A DNA stretch of 64,000 nt from Isoetes taiwanensis (Eukaryota; Streptophyta; Lycopodiopsida; Isoetales; Isoetaceae): positions 374,001 to 438,000 of the forward strand of contig JAJEKV010000265.1 of the NCBI GenBank assembly GCA_021234155.1, read 5' to 3'. How positions within the stretch are numbered: the first letter of the stretch is position 1; each line of letters starts with the position of its first letter. Shown here in pieces: positions 20,650 through 32,600 of this stretch. Made by a program: the position numbers and the translations under genes. The notes beneath the pieces are model-generated. The model was not told the origin of the DNA and did no database searches. It worked only from the letters and a program-made list of their open reading frames with translations.

Positions 20650-23600
20650 CAAGCTAGCTGACTTAGGAAGCTAGCTGACAAAAAATCAGAATTTAAGTCC
20701 GTACTATGCATTAATTACGAATTCATTTAATGTCTTGCTTCTCGCAAAAGCGGGCCTTGACTTCTAACCGCCACAACGGGGAGATGCGGGTCCAAACTCC
20801 ATTCCGTCGGTTCCCCTTGCTTCGTTCTCATCGCATGTGATTGGCCACGCCCCAAGTGCAAAAGACCAAAACTTCGGCACCAAAACGCCAAACCCCGCTA
20901 GAACACGGCAACTCATAGGGTTTACGTTTGGAGGCTCTATGCTTGTCGGTTGACTAGGACCTTGGCGCCGTGTCTTGGCGAGGGGGTGTTTGACGCGAGC
21001 ACGGACCCTAAAACCCCCTGGAAGCGGCTTGCCCCAAAAGTCCTCTCCCGGAAGGCCGGGCGACGGACGGGCAACTTCCCTCTCCAAACCGTGATCTTGT
21101 CTCTCGCCAATGGACTCGGAGCGTCGACATTGCCCTAGGGACCAAGTTTTGTGGCGAAGTCTCGAAGAAGCGCCAAACTATCTCATGTGCAACACACTCG
21201 TAGTCAATTGGCCTAGGAGGTGGCTGGCTGAATCGCGAATGTAGGGCGTAAGTGTTTCTTTCTTTTGCAAAACCGACCGTAACTTGGTCCCTAGGGTAAT
21301 TTTGGCATTCGAACGATGTGGCGAAGTCGGATCGGCATTTGAACCTCCGCAATGTCCGAACGACAAAACACTTTGGTTTCTACATCGCCGCCAGCGGGAC
21401 GCCAGCGATTTGATATGTTCTTCCGGACGGATGTTGGATTTTTGGACCTTCGGACCGGGTTCCCGGAACAAAGGATTCAACGGTCGGATCACGGAACCAA
21501 GATCCGGGAGTATGGTCTTTAGAATACATCCCCGTGGGCCTTTGCGAGGAAAAGGCGCCTCGGGAAGTTTTTTTGGGGCTCGCCTCACGGGGTTCGGACT
21601 CTCCCCTCTAATGAGGAGGCCTTGCAAGGTCCTGGCCTTGTTTGACTTGGGCAAGTGTGCGGCTTCATTTTGCCCAACAACGAGCCCGGTTGTTCTAGTG
21701 CAAACTATTTGATCTAAACCTTATCCAAAAATTTTTGAAAGTTGGCTGTATGTTGGCGATGACTTAGGAAGCTAGCTGACAAAAATCAGAATTTAAGTCC
21801 ATACTATGCATTAATTACAATTTACGAATGTCTTGCTCTTTTGAAAAAACGGCCCTTGACTTCTAACCGCCACAACGGGAGGAGTACATGTCCAAACTCC
21901 ATTCGCCGGTTCCCCTTGCTTCGTGTTCTCAACTCGCATGTGATCGGCCACGTCCCAAGTGCAAAAGACCAAAACTTCGGCACCCAAAACGCAAACCCCG
22001 CTATAACCACGGCAACTCATAGGGTTTCGTTTGGAGGCTCTATCCTTGTCGATTTGACTAGGACCTTGCGCCCGTGTCTTGGCGTGAGGGGGTGTTGACG
22101 CGAGCACGGACCCTAAAACCACCCGAAGCGGCTTTGCCCCAAAAGTCCTCTCCCGAAGGCCGGGCGACGGACGGGCAACTTCCCTCTCCGAACCGTGATC
22201 ATCTCGCCAATGGAATCGAGCGCCGACATTGCCCTAGGGACCAAGTTTTGTGGCGAAGCCCATCCCTTCGAAGAAGCCAAACTATCTCATGTGCAACGCA
22301 ATTGGCGTAGTCAATTGGCCTAGGAGGTGGTGCTAAATACCGCAATGTAGGGTGTAAGTTTGTTTTTTCTTTTGCAAACCGACCGTGTAACTTGGTCCCT
22401 AGGGTAATTTTGGCATTCGGACGATGTGGCGAAGTTGGATCGCCATTTCGACCTCCGCAATGTCCGCTAAAAGCGACAAAACACTTTGGTTTCTACAAAT
22501 AAATCGCCGCCGGGGCGGCCGGCGGTTTGATATGTTCTCCCGGGACGGATGTTGGATTTTTTTTTTTGGACCTTTCGGACAGGTTCCTTGAACAAAGGAT
22601 TCAATTTTTTTTTTTTTTTTTTTTCTTGCCGGATACGGAACCGGAGATCCGGGAGTGTGGTCTTTAGCGTCGCCCCGTGCATTAATGATAAAACGGTGGC
22701 CGCCAGAAAGGCTGCCTCGGGAAGCTTTTGGGGCTCGCCTCACGGGGTTAGGACTCTCCCCTCTAATGAGGAGGCCTTGCAAGGTCCTGGCCTTGTTTGA
22801 CTTGGGCACGTGTGCCGGCCTCGGCTGCCCAACAACAAGCTGCCGAACCGTTCTAATGCAAACTATTTGATCTAAACCTTATCCAAAATTTTTGAAATTT
22901 GGCCCTGTATGTTGGCGATGACTTAGGAAGCTAGGTGAAAAAATCAGAATTTAAGTCCGTACTATGCATTAATTACGAATTTACGAATGTCTTGCTGATT
23001 AAAAAGCGCCCTTGACTTCTAACCGCCACAACGGGGAGGAGTACAGTCCAAACTCCATTCCGTCAGTTCCCCTTGCTTCAGCGTTCTCAACTGCATGTGA
23101 TCGCCACGCCCCAAGTGCAAAAGACCAAAACTTCGGCACCCAAAAACGCAAAACCCCGCTAGAACCTCGCAACTCATAGGGTTTACGCCGGAGGCTCTAT
23201 CCTTGTCGATTTGACTAGGACCTTTGCGTCGTGTCTTGACGTGAGGGGGTGTTGACGCCGAGCACGGACCCTAAAACCATTCGGGGGCGCTTGCCCCAAA
23301 AGTCCTCTCCGAGGCCCCGGGCGACGGACGGGCAACTTCCCCTCTCCGAACCGCGGATCCGTCTACGCCAATGGAATCGAACGTCGACATTGCCCTAGGG
23401 ACCAAGTTTTGTAGGCCAGAAGCCCACCCCTTCGAAGAAGCGCCAAACTATCTCATGTGCAACGACTCGTAGTCAATTGGCTTAGGAGGTGGGGCGAAAT
23501 CGCAATGTAGGGCGAAGTGTTTCTTTCTTTGCAAAACCGACCAGGTGTAACTTGGTCCCTAGGGTAATTTTGGCATTTCGGACGATGTGGCTAAGTCGGA

Positions 23601-26600
23601 TCGCCATTTCGAACCCTCGCAATGTCCGAACGACAAAACACTTTGGTTTCTATTTACGCCCGCGGGGACGCTTTTCGGTTTGATATGTTCTCCCGGGACG
23701 GATGTTGGATTTTTGGACCTTCGGACCAGGTTCCTTGAACAAAGGATTCAACGGTCGGACACGGAACCGAGATCGGGGAGTGTGGTGCATAGCGTGACGC
23801 CCGGCGGAGATTTGCCAGAAAGGCTGCCTCGGGAAGCTTTTGGGGGCTCGCCTCACGGGGTTCGGACTCTCCCCTCTAATGAGGAGGCCTTGCAAGGTCC
23901 CTGGCCTTGTTTGACTTGGGCACGTGTGTGCTCAGCCTCGCCCAACAACAGGCTGCCCGGACCGTTCTAATGCAAACTATTTGATCTAAACCTTATCCAA
24001 AATTTTTGAAATTTGGCCTGTATGTTGGCGATGACTTAGGAAGCTAGCTGACAAAAAATCAGAATTTAAGTCCATACTATGCATTAATTACGAATTTCTG
24101 AATGTCTTTGCTCTTGCAAAAGCGGCCCTTGACTTCTAACTGCCACAACGGGAGGAGTACAGGTCCAAACTCCATTCCGTCAGTTCCCCTTGCTTCGCGT
24201 TCTCAACTGCATGTGATCGGCCACGTCCCAAGTGCAAAAGACCAAAACTCGGCACCCAAAACGAAAACCCGCTAGAACCCGCAACTCATAGGGTTTACGT
24301 TGGAGGCTCTATCCTTGTCGATTTGACTAGGACCTTGCGATGTCTTGGCGTGGGGGTGTTGACGCCGAAGCACGGACCCTAAAACCACCCGGAAGCAGCT
24401 TTTGCCCCAAAAGTCCTCTCCGGAAGGCCACGGGCGACGGACGGGCAACTTCCCCTCCTCACGGGCCGTGATCCATCTCGCCAATGGAATGAACGCCGAC
24501 ATTGCCCTAGGGACCAAGTTTTGGCCGTAAGCCCACCCCTTCTCAAGAAGCGCCAAACTATCTCATGTGCAACGCTTCGTGTCAATTGGCCTAGGAGGTG
24601 GCTGCTAAATACCGCAATGTAGGGCGTAAGTGTTTCTTTCTTTGCAAACCGACCGTGTAACTTGGTCCCTAGGGTAATTTTGGCATTAGGACGATGTGGC
24701 GGTTGGATCGCCATTTCGAACCTCCGCGAATGTCCGAACGACAAAACACTTTGGTTTCTACAATCGCCCTTGAGGACGCTTCGCGTTTTATATGTTCTCG
24801 GACCCGGATGTTGGATTTTTTGGACCTTCTCGGACCAGGTTCCTTGAACAAAGGATTCAACGGCCGGATCACGGGAACCGAGATCAAGGGAGTGTGGTCT
24901 TTAGCGCGTCGCCCCCGTGAGCGCCGCCGGGAAAGGCTGCCTCGGGAAGCTTTTTTGGGGCTCGCCCCGGGTTGGACTCTCCCTCTAATGAGGAGGCCTT
25001 GCAAAGGTCCCGGCCTTGTTTGACTTGGGCATGTGCCGGTGCCACTGGCCGCCCAACAACAAAAGCCCAGACCGTTCTAATGCAAACTATTTGATCTAAA
25101 CCTTATCCAAAATTTTTGAAATTTGGCCTCAGATGTTGGCGATGACTTAGGAAGCTAGGCCGACAAAAAATCAGAATTTAAGTCCGTACTATGCATTAAT
25201 TACTTAATTTATTTAATGTCTTGCTACCGCAAAAGCGGCCCTTGACTTCTAACCGCCACAACGGGAGGAGTACTGGGTCCAAACTCCATTCCGTCAGTTC
25301 CCCTTGCTTCGTTCTCAACGCATGTGATCGGGCGCGTCCAAAGTGCAAAAGACCAAAACTTAAGACCCAAAACGCCAAACCCCGCTAGAACCCGGCAACT
25401 CATGGGGTTTACGTTTGGAGGCTCTATCCTTGTCGTTGACTAGGACCTTGCTACCGTGTCTTGGCGTGGAGGGGTGTTGACTTGAGTTACGGACCCTAAA
25501 AACCCTAGGGCGGCTTGCCCCAAAAGTCCTCTCCGGAAGGCCCCGGCGACCGGACGGGCAACTTCCCCTCTCCGAACAAGTGATGCATCTCGCCCAATGG
25601 AATCGAACGCCGACATTGCTAGGGGGACCAAGTTTTGTGGCGAAGCCCACCCCTTCTCGAAGTTTTAAACTATCTCATGTGCAACGACTCGTAGTCAATT
25701 GGCTTAGGAGGTGGGTGCGAATCCGCAATGTAGGGCGTAAGTGTTTCTTTCTTTTGCAAAACCGACCGTGTAACTTGGTCCCTAGGGTAATTTTGGCATT
25801 TCGGACGATGTGGGTTTAAGTCGGATCGCCATTTCGGAACCTCTGCAATGTCCGAACGACAAAACACTTTGGTTTCTACTTTGTCGCCCGCGGGGCCTTT
25901 TCGGTTTGATATGTTTCTCCGGACGGATGTTGGATTTTTTGGACCTTCTCGGACCGGTTCCTTGAACAAAGGATTCAACGGTCGGATCACGAGGGCAGAG
26001 ATCCGGGAGTGTGGTCTTTAGCGTCGCCCCGGAGGGCCGGGAAAGGCGCGCCTCGGGGAAGCTTTTGGGGCTCGCCTCACGGGGTTGGACTCTCCCCTCT
26101 AATGAGGAGGCCTTGCAAGGTCCTGGCCTTGTTTGACTTGGGCACGTGTGCAGCTCAAGGCATTTGCCAACAACGGCCTGAGGACCGTTCTAATGCAAAC
26201 TATTTGATCTAAACCTTATCCAAAATTTTTGAAAGTTGGCACTGTATGTTGGCGATGACTTAGGAAGCTAGGCCGACAAAAATCAGAATTTAAGTCCGTA
26301 CTATGCATTAATTACGAATTTCTGAATGTCTTGCTCTCGCAAAAGCGGCCCTTGACTTCTAAGCGCCACAGCGGGAGAGTACAGGTCCAAACTCCATTCC
26401 GCCGGTTCCCCTTGCTTGGCGTTCTCAATTGCATGTGATCGGCCACGTCCCAAGTGCAAAAGACCAAAACTTCGGCACCCAAAACGCAAACCCCGCTAGA
26501 ACACGGCAACTCATAGGGTTTACGTTTGGGAGGGCTCTATCCTTGTCGGTTGACTAGGACCTGCTTGTCGTGTCTTGGCGTGGGGGTGTTGTTGGCCTTG

Positions 26601-29600
26601 AGCACGGACCCTAAAACCACCCTGGCGGCTTGCCCCAAAGTCCTCTCCGAAGGCCACAGCGGGGGACGGGCAACTTCCCCTCTCAGGAGCAGTGATGATC
26701 TCGCCAATGGAATGAGCGTCGACATTGCCCTAGGGACCAAGTTTTGTGGCGAAGCCCACCTTCTCGAAGAAGCGCCAAACTATCTCATGTGCACCGCTTT
26801 CGTAGTCAATTGGCCTAGGAGGTGGGTCGCTAAATCTTTGCAATGTAGGGCGTAAGTGTTTCTTTCTTTTGCCAAACCGACCGTGTAACTTGGTCCCTAG
26901 GGTAATTTTGGCATTCGGACGATGTGGCGGTTGGATCGCCATTTGAACCTCCATAATGTCCGAACGAAAAACACTTTGGTTTCTACATCTTAAGTTTTAT
27001 ATGTCGGATGTTGGATTTTTGGACCTTCCGCGGGGCGCCAGCGGTTTTATATGTTCTCCGGACGGATGTTGGATTTTTTTTGGACCTTCTCGGACCAGGT
27101 TCCTTGAACAAAGGATTCAAGATTGTTTCGGATCACGGAACCGAGATCGGAGTGTGGTCTTTAGCGTCGCCCCTTGGTGAGCGAAAGAAAGGCCTCGGGA
27201 AATTTTTGGGGCTCGCCTCACGGGGTCGAGGACTCTCCCTCTAATGAGGAGGCCTTGCAAGGTCTGGCCTTGTTTGACTTGAGGCCGCGTGTGCGAACTC
27301 TCCTCTTCCGCCCCAACAACGGCTGCCTGCACCTTTCTAATGCAAACTATTTGATCTAAACCTTATCCAAAATTTTTGAAAGTTGGCACAGTATGTTGCG
27401 ATGACTTAGGAAGCTAGGTGACAAAAATCAGAATTTAAGTCCGTACTATGCATTAATTACGAATTCACGGAATGTCTTGCTCTTTTGCAAAAGCGGCCCT
27501 TGACTTCTAAGCGCCACAACGGAGGAGTACGAGTCCAAACTCCATTCGTCAGTTCCCTTGCTTGGCGTTCTCAGCTGCATGTGATCGCCACGTCCCAAGT
27601 GCAAAAGACCAAAACTTCGGCACCCAAAGCGAAACCCGCTAGAACACGGCAACTCATAGGGTTTACGTTTGAGGCTCTATCCTTGTCGGTTGACTAGGAC
27701 CTTTGGCGATGTCTTGGCGAGGGGGGTGTTGGCGAAGCACGGACCCTAAAACCACCGGGAAGCGGCTTGCCCCAAAAGTCCTCTCCAGAAGGCCTGGCGA
27801 CAGACGGGCAACTTCCCTCTCCTCCGGGCGTGATCTGTCTCGCCAATGGAATCGGGCGTCGACATTGCCCTAGGGACCAAGTTTTGTGGCGAAGCCCACC
27901 CTTCTCGGCGCCAAACTATCTCATGTGCAGCGACTTTTCGTAGTCAATTGGCTTAGGAGGTGGGCTGCTGAATCCGCAATGTAGGGCGTAAGTGTTTCTT
28001 TCTTTTGCGTGGGTGTAACTTGGTCCCTAGGGTAATTTTGGCATTTCGGACGATGTGGCGAAGTCGGATCGCCATTTGAACCTACACGCAATGTCCGAAC
28101 GACAAAACACTTTGGTTTCTAATCGTCGCGGGGGCGGCTTTTCGGTTTGATATGTTCTCCTGACCGGATGTTGGATTTTTGGACCCTTTCGGACCAGGGT
28201 TCCTTGAACAAAGGATTCAGCGGTGGGATCACGGGAACCAAGAGATCAGGGAGTGTGGTCTTTAGCGTCACGCCCCCGGGCGTGATTTTGCCGGGAAAGG
28301 CCTCGGGAAGCTTTTTGGGGCTCGCCTCACGGGGTTGGACTCTCCCCTCTAATGAGGAGGCCTTGCAAGGTCCGGCCTTGTTTGACTTGGGCACGTGTGC
28401 CCGACTCGGTGCCCAACAACAGGCTGCGGGCCGTTCTAATGCAAACTATTTGATCTAAACCTTATCCAAAATTTTTGAAAGTTGGCACGTATGTTGGCGA
28501 TGACTTAGGAAGCTAGTGAAAAAATCAGAATTTAAGTCCATTACTATGCATTAATTCGAATTCACGAATGTCTTGTCTTACTCTTGCCAAAAGCGGCCCT
28601 TGACTTCTAAGCGCCACAGCGGGAGGAGCAGGGTCCAAACTCCATTCCGTGGAGTTCCCTTGCTTCAGCGTTCTCAATCGCATGTGATCGGCCACGTCCC
28701 AAGTGCAAAAGACCAAAACTTCGGCACCCAAAAGCGCAAACCCCGCTAGAACACGGCAACTCATAGGGTTTACGTTTGGAGGCTCTATCCTTGTCGGTTG
28801 ACTAGGACCTTGGCCGTGTCTTGGCGTAGAGGGGGTGTTGGCCTTGAGCACGGACCTAAAAACCACCGGAAGCGGCTTGCCCCAAAGTCTCTCTCAGAAG
28901 GCCTGGCGACGGACGGGCAACTTCCCTCTCCGGGCCGTGATCTCTACGCCAATGGAATCAGAGCGTCGACATTGCCCTAGGGACCAAGTTTTGTGGCGAA
29001 GCCCACCCCTTCTCGAAGAAAGCCAAACTATCTCATGTGCAACGCTTCGTAGTAGTCAATTGGCCTAGGAGGTGGTACGCTAAATCGCGCAATAGGGCGT
29101 AAGTGTTTCTTTCTTTTGCCGGCGACCGTGTAACTTGGTCCCTAGGGTAATTTTGGCATTAGGACGATGTGAAGTTGGATCGCCATTTGAACCTCCGCCT
29201 TAATGTCCGACGACAAAACACTTTGGTTTCTTTGTCGCAGCGGGGCGCTTGGCGGTTTTTATATGTTCTCCGGACGGATGTTGGATTTTTGGACCTTCTC
29301 GGACGGGTTCCTTGAACAAAGCGAGGGGATAGGTTCCCAGACGTATGAAACTATTTTTTCAGGGTATAAAGTGCAAAAATACGTATTTTTGCGAAAAACG
29401 TATTTTAGGTATTTAATATGCGTGGGAAAAAATTTGGCGTAAGCGAAAATTTAAAACACTTTTTAAACCTTAGTTTCGAAATAATTTTATTTTTTTTTTT
29501 TTAAATTTTGCGTTAGCGAACCTTCCATTTGGGGGCGTCTTTTTCAGCGTGCGAAACCAGTTTTTAAAAAAAAAAAAATTTTTTAGTTTCGGCGTAAGCG

Positions 29601-32600
29601 AAAGCGGAAGGTTCGCTTACGCGGAAAAATTTTTTTTTTTTTTTTTTGGTTTAAATTGAAAAGGATTTTGGACCTTCGAAATTTTTCGACGCGGAAATTT
29701 TTTGGACGTATTTTTGACGTATTAAGCGTCAAATTTGTGTCGGATCAAGCGAAAAATACGCATTACGTATAAAAGCGATATCTGATGTGAACCTATCCAC
29801 GGAACAAAGATTCAAGCGGTGGGATCACGGGGGCGAGATCCCGGAGTGTGGTCTTTAGCGTCGCCCCGGGATTTGCCGCCAAAAAGGCGCCTCGGGAAGC
29901 TTTTTGGGGCTCGCCTCACGGGGTTCGAACTCTCCCCTCTAATGAGGAGGCCTTGCAAGGTCTGGCCTTGTTTGACTTGGGCACGCGTGTGCCCGGCTCA
30001 GTGCCAACAACAAAGGCTGCCCAGACCGTTCTAATGCAAACTATTTGATCTAAACCTTATCCAAATTTTTTGAAAGTTGGCTGTATGTTGGCGATGACTT
30101 AGGAAGCTAGTTGACAAAAATCGAGAATTTAAGTTAAGGTACTATGCATTAATTTACAATTTCACGAATGTCTTGCTTCCGCAAAAGCGGCCCTTGACTT
30201 CTTCGCCTGGGAGGAGATGCAGGTCCAAACTCCATTCGTCGGGTTCCCCTTGGCGTTCTCAGCGCATGTGATCGGCCCGCCCCAAGTGCAAAGACCAAAA
30301 CTTCGGCACCCAAAGCGCCAAACCACTGCTAGAACACGGCAACTCATAGGGGTTTACGTTTGGAGGCTCTATCCTTGTCGGATTTGACTAGGACCTTTGG
30401 GCGTGTCTTGGCGTAGGGGGGGTGTTGGCGCCCGAGCACGGACCCTAAAACCACCCGGGCGGCTTGCCCCAAAAGTCCTCCCGAAGGCCCCCGGGCGGGG
30501 CGGGCAACTTTCCCTCTCCGGGCAGTGATCCGTCTGCGCCAATGGAATCGAGCGTCGACATTGCCCTGGGGACCAAGTTTTGTGGCGAAGCCCACCCCTT
30601 TCGAAGCGTAAACTATCTCATGTGCAACGCCTTTCGTGAGTCAATTGGCTTAGGAGGTGGGCTTTGAATCTTTGCGCAATGTAGGGCGTAAGTGTTTCTT
30701 TCTTTTTGCAAAACCGGCCAGGTGTAACTTGGTCCCTAGGGTAATTTTGGCATTTCGGACGATGTGAAGTCGGATCGCCATTTCAGACTTCGCAATGTCC
30801 GAAACGACAAAACACTTTGGTTTCTACTTGTCGCCCGCAGGCCTTTCTCGGTTTGATATGTTCTCGGACGGATGTTGGATTTTTGGACCTTCTCGGACCA
30901 GGTTCCTTGAACAAAGGATTCAGCGGTCGGATCACGGGAACAAGATCCGGGGAGTGTGGTCTTTAGCGTCGCCCCGGCGGGCTGTGCCGAGAAAGGCTGC
31001 CTCGGGAAGCTTTTGGGGCTCGCCTCACGGGGTTGGACTCTCCCTCTAATGAGGGAGGCCTTGCAAGGTCCGGCCTTGTTTGACTTGGGCATGTGCGGCT
31101 CATTTCACGCCCCAACAACAGGCTGCCTAGACCGTTCTAATGCAAACTATTTGATCTAAACCTTATCCAAAATTTTGAAATTTGGCCTGTATGTTGGCGA
31201 TGACTTAGGAAGCTAACGACAAAAAATCAGAATTTAAGTCCATACTATGCATTAATTACTTAATTTACGAATGTCTTGCTCGCAAAAGCGGCCCTTGACT
31301 TCTAAGCGCCACAACGGGAGGAGTACAGGTCCAAACTCCATTCCGTCGGTTCCCCTTGCTTGGCGTTCTCAACTGCATGTGATCGCCACGTCCCAAGTGC
31401 AAAAGACCAAAACTTCGGCACCAAAACGCAAACCCCGCTAGAACACGGCAACTCATAGGGTTTACGTTTGGGAGGCTCTATCCTTGTCGATTTGACTAGG
31501 ACCTTGCGCCGTGTCTTGGCGTAGGGGGTGTTGACCTTGAGCACGGACCCTAAAACCACCCGAAGCAGCTTGCCCCAAAAGTCCTCTCCCGAAGGCCCCG
31601 GCGACGGACGGGCAACTTCCCCTCTCCTCGGCGTGATCCGTCTCGCCAATGGAATCGAGCGTCGACATTGCCCTAGGGACCAAGTTTTGTGGCCGAAGCC
31701 CACCCCCTTCTCGAAGAAGCCAAACTATCTCATGTGCAACGCTTTTCGTAGTCAATTGGCTTAGGAGGTGGTGGCGAAATACCGCAATGTAGGGCGTAAG
31801 TGTTTCTTTCTTTTTGCAAAACCCGGGTGTAACTTGGTCCCTAGGGTAATTTTGGCATTCCGGACGATGTGGCGGTTGGATCGCCATTTTGAACCTCCGC
31901 AATGTCCGAACGACAAAACACTTTGGTTTCTAACCGCCGCCGCGGGGCGCAGCGGTTTTATATGTTCTCCCGGACGGATGTTGGATTTTTTGGACCTTCT
32001 CGGACCAGGTTCCTTGAACAAAGGATTCAATGGTCGGATATGGGAACCGAGATCCGGAGTGTGGTCTTTAGCGTCGCCCCGTGAAATTTGCCAGAAAAGC
32101 TGCCCGGGGAAGCTTTTTTGGGGCTCGCCTCACCGGGTTTGGACTCTCCCCTCTAATGAGGAGGCCTTGCAAGGTCCTGGCCTTGTTTGACTTGGGCATG
32201 TGCGGCTCGGCTGCCCAACAACAGCTGCCCGGATCGTTCTAATGCAAACTATTTGATCTAAACCTTATCCAAAATTTTTGAAATTTGGCCTCAGTATGTT
32301 GGCGATGACTTAGGAAGCTAGCCGACAAAAAATCAGAATTTAAGTCCGTACTATGCATTAATTACGAATTTATTTAATGTCTTGCTATCTTTTGCAAAAG
32401 CGCCCTTGACTTCTAACCGCCACAACGGGAGGAGTACTGTCCAAACTCCATTCCGTCAGTTCCCCTTGCTTGGCGTTCTCAATCGCATGTGATCGGCCAC
32501 GCCCCAAGTGCAAAAGACCAAAACTCGGCACCCAAAACGCAAACCCCGCTAGAACACGGCAACTCATAGGGTTTACGTTTGGGAGGCTCTATCCTTGTCG

